DNA of 6,654 bases from an uncultured Acidimicrobiaceae bacterium (lineage in GTDB: Bacteria > Actinomycetota > Acidimicrobiia > Acidimicrobiales > Ilumatobacteraceae), in the NCBI GenBank assembly GCA_903919215.1, contig CAIXHI010000406.1, forward strand, positions 1 through 6,654, in the 5' to 3' direction. Each line of letters starts with the position of its first letter. The stretch's first letter is position 1. The position numbers and the translations under genes were made by a program. Under the pieces are notes generated by a model, which made no database searches, was not told where the DNA came from, and saw only the letters and a list, made by a program, of their open reading frames with translations. Positions 6,114 through 6,654 of this stretch are shown piece by piece.

Positions 6114-6654
6114 ATGAAGTCAGTCGTCGTGGTCGGTGCTTCCCTTGCCGGTTTACGGGCCTGTGAGACGTTGCGCATGGAGGGTTACGACGGGCGCATC
6201 ACGCTCGTCGGCGATGAAGCAGAGATCCCCTACGACCGGCCGCCGTTGTCGAAGAAGGTGCTCGCTGGTGAGTGGGATGCCGAGCGCATTCGCCTACGCG
6301 GCGCCGACGACTTCGCATCACTGTCGCTGGATCTGCGCCTCGGTGTACGGGCCACAGCACTCCACACCGACCGCAACGTGGTGGCGTTGGCCGACGGCAC
6401 GGAGGTCGGGTACGACGGCCTCGTCATCGCTACGGGCGCGTCGCCGCGGAGGTTGCCGGGACAGCCGGAACTCGCCGGGGTCGTCACGCTGCGCACGCTG
6501 GCTGAATCGCTGGCGCTGCGCGACCTCATCGCAGATGGCACGGCGCGGGTCGTGGTCATCGGTGCCGGGTTCATTGGTCTCGAGGTCGCTGCGACGGCGC
6601 GTCAGCGCGGCTGCGCGGTCACCGTGCTGGAAGGGCTCCCCACGCCGCTGGTAC
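6114..6654 (+). CDS. FAD/NAD-dependent ferredoxin (rubredoxin/putidaredoxin) reductase, 3'-truncated by window edge
   Basis: Reading from ATG 6114 gives 180 residues open to the window end; family members are usually about 400 residues. The N-terminal FAD Rossmann motif is V-V-V-V-G-A-S-L-A-G-L-R-A (4-16), with Ser in place of the middle Gly, which is common in this subgroup. P-Y-D-R-P-P-L-S-K (39-47) is the signature of the AlkT/CamA/ThcD type of reductase, and A-T-G (106-108) is the second FAD contact. A second Rossmann motif, V-I-G-A-G-F-I-G-L-E (148-157), binds the nicotinamide cofactor; E173 at the end of the next strand favours NADH over NADPH. Such enzymes pass electrons from NADH to a [2Fe-2S] ferredoxin or rubredoxin serving a P450 or other oxygenase. 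It follows the lipoprotein gene by 1 bp, so the two are probably co-transcribed. The electron acceptor is not in the window. Confidence 0.9.
   Translation, partial: MKSVVVVGASLAGLRACETLRMEGYDGRITLVGDEAEIPYDRPPLSKKVLAGEWDAERIRLRGADDFASLSLDLRLGVRATALHTDRNVVALADGTEVGYDGLVIATGASPRRLPGQPELAGVVTLRTLAESLALRDLIADGTARVVVIGAGFIGLEVAATARQRGCAVTVLEGLPTPLV

Noticed and set aside
1..6654. CRISPR arrays, tRNA or rRNA genes, transposons, long direct repeats.
   Set aside because: Coding sequence covers almost the whole window, and no repeat-spacer pattern, transposase-like product or RNA-gene-like segment was seen by eye.

Overview
The window is about 6.65 kb of GC-rich DNA with every gene on the + strand and almost no non-coding sequence. 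The composition, the strong G/C preference at third codon positions, the heteromeric acyl-CoA dehydrogenase pair and a probable leaderless promoter all suggest an actinobacterium. An acidimicrobial-type lineage is possible but is only an impression; nothing in the window fixes the taxon.

Positions 1-4923 hold four tightly packed genes, the first cut by the window edge: (i) the C-terminal ~592 residues of a molybdopterin (bis-MGD) oxidoreductase of the DMSO reductase superfamily; (ii) a 391-residue acyl-CoA dehydrogenase (ACAD) overlapping it by 4 bp; (iii) a shorter 319-residue ACAD-like protein 3 bp downstream; (iv) a 338-residue cytosolic protein with a GxGGxDHSWGxRxW-type motif, resembling the AttH/CrtC-like lipocalin-fold proteins, overlapping (iii) by 8 bp. 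The junctions imply one mRNA with translational coupling. The two ACADs are complementary: the first keeps the probable catalytic Glu and the middle-domain flavin motif but lacks the RxxFGxPI motif, and the second is the reverse. This is the pattern of obligate alpha2beta2 ACADs known from mycobacterial steroid side-chain degradation.

A 34-bp gap (4924-4957) follows, with a candidate -35/-10 pair placed so that transcription would start at or next to the ATG, plus a hairpin-forming inverted repeat. Next come a 384-residue secreted lipoprotein of the pectinacetylesterase/Notum-like serine hydrolase family (4958-6112) and, 1 bp later, the start of an FAD/NAD-dependent ferredoxin-reductase-type flavoprotein (6114 to the window end).

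The first four genes look like part of an oxidative catabolic operon for a CoA-activated, probably bulky (steroid- or terpenoid-like) substrate; the substrate is inferred. The last two look like a second transcription unit. The reductase would normally feed a ferredoxin serving a P450 or oxygenase, which should lie outside the window. No RNA genes, mobile elements, CRISPR arrays or long repeats were seen.
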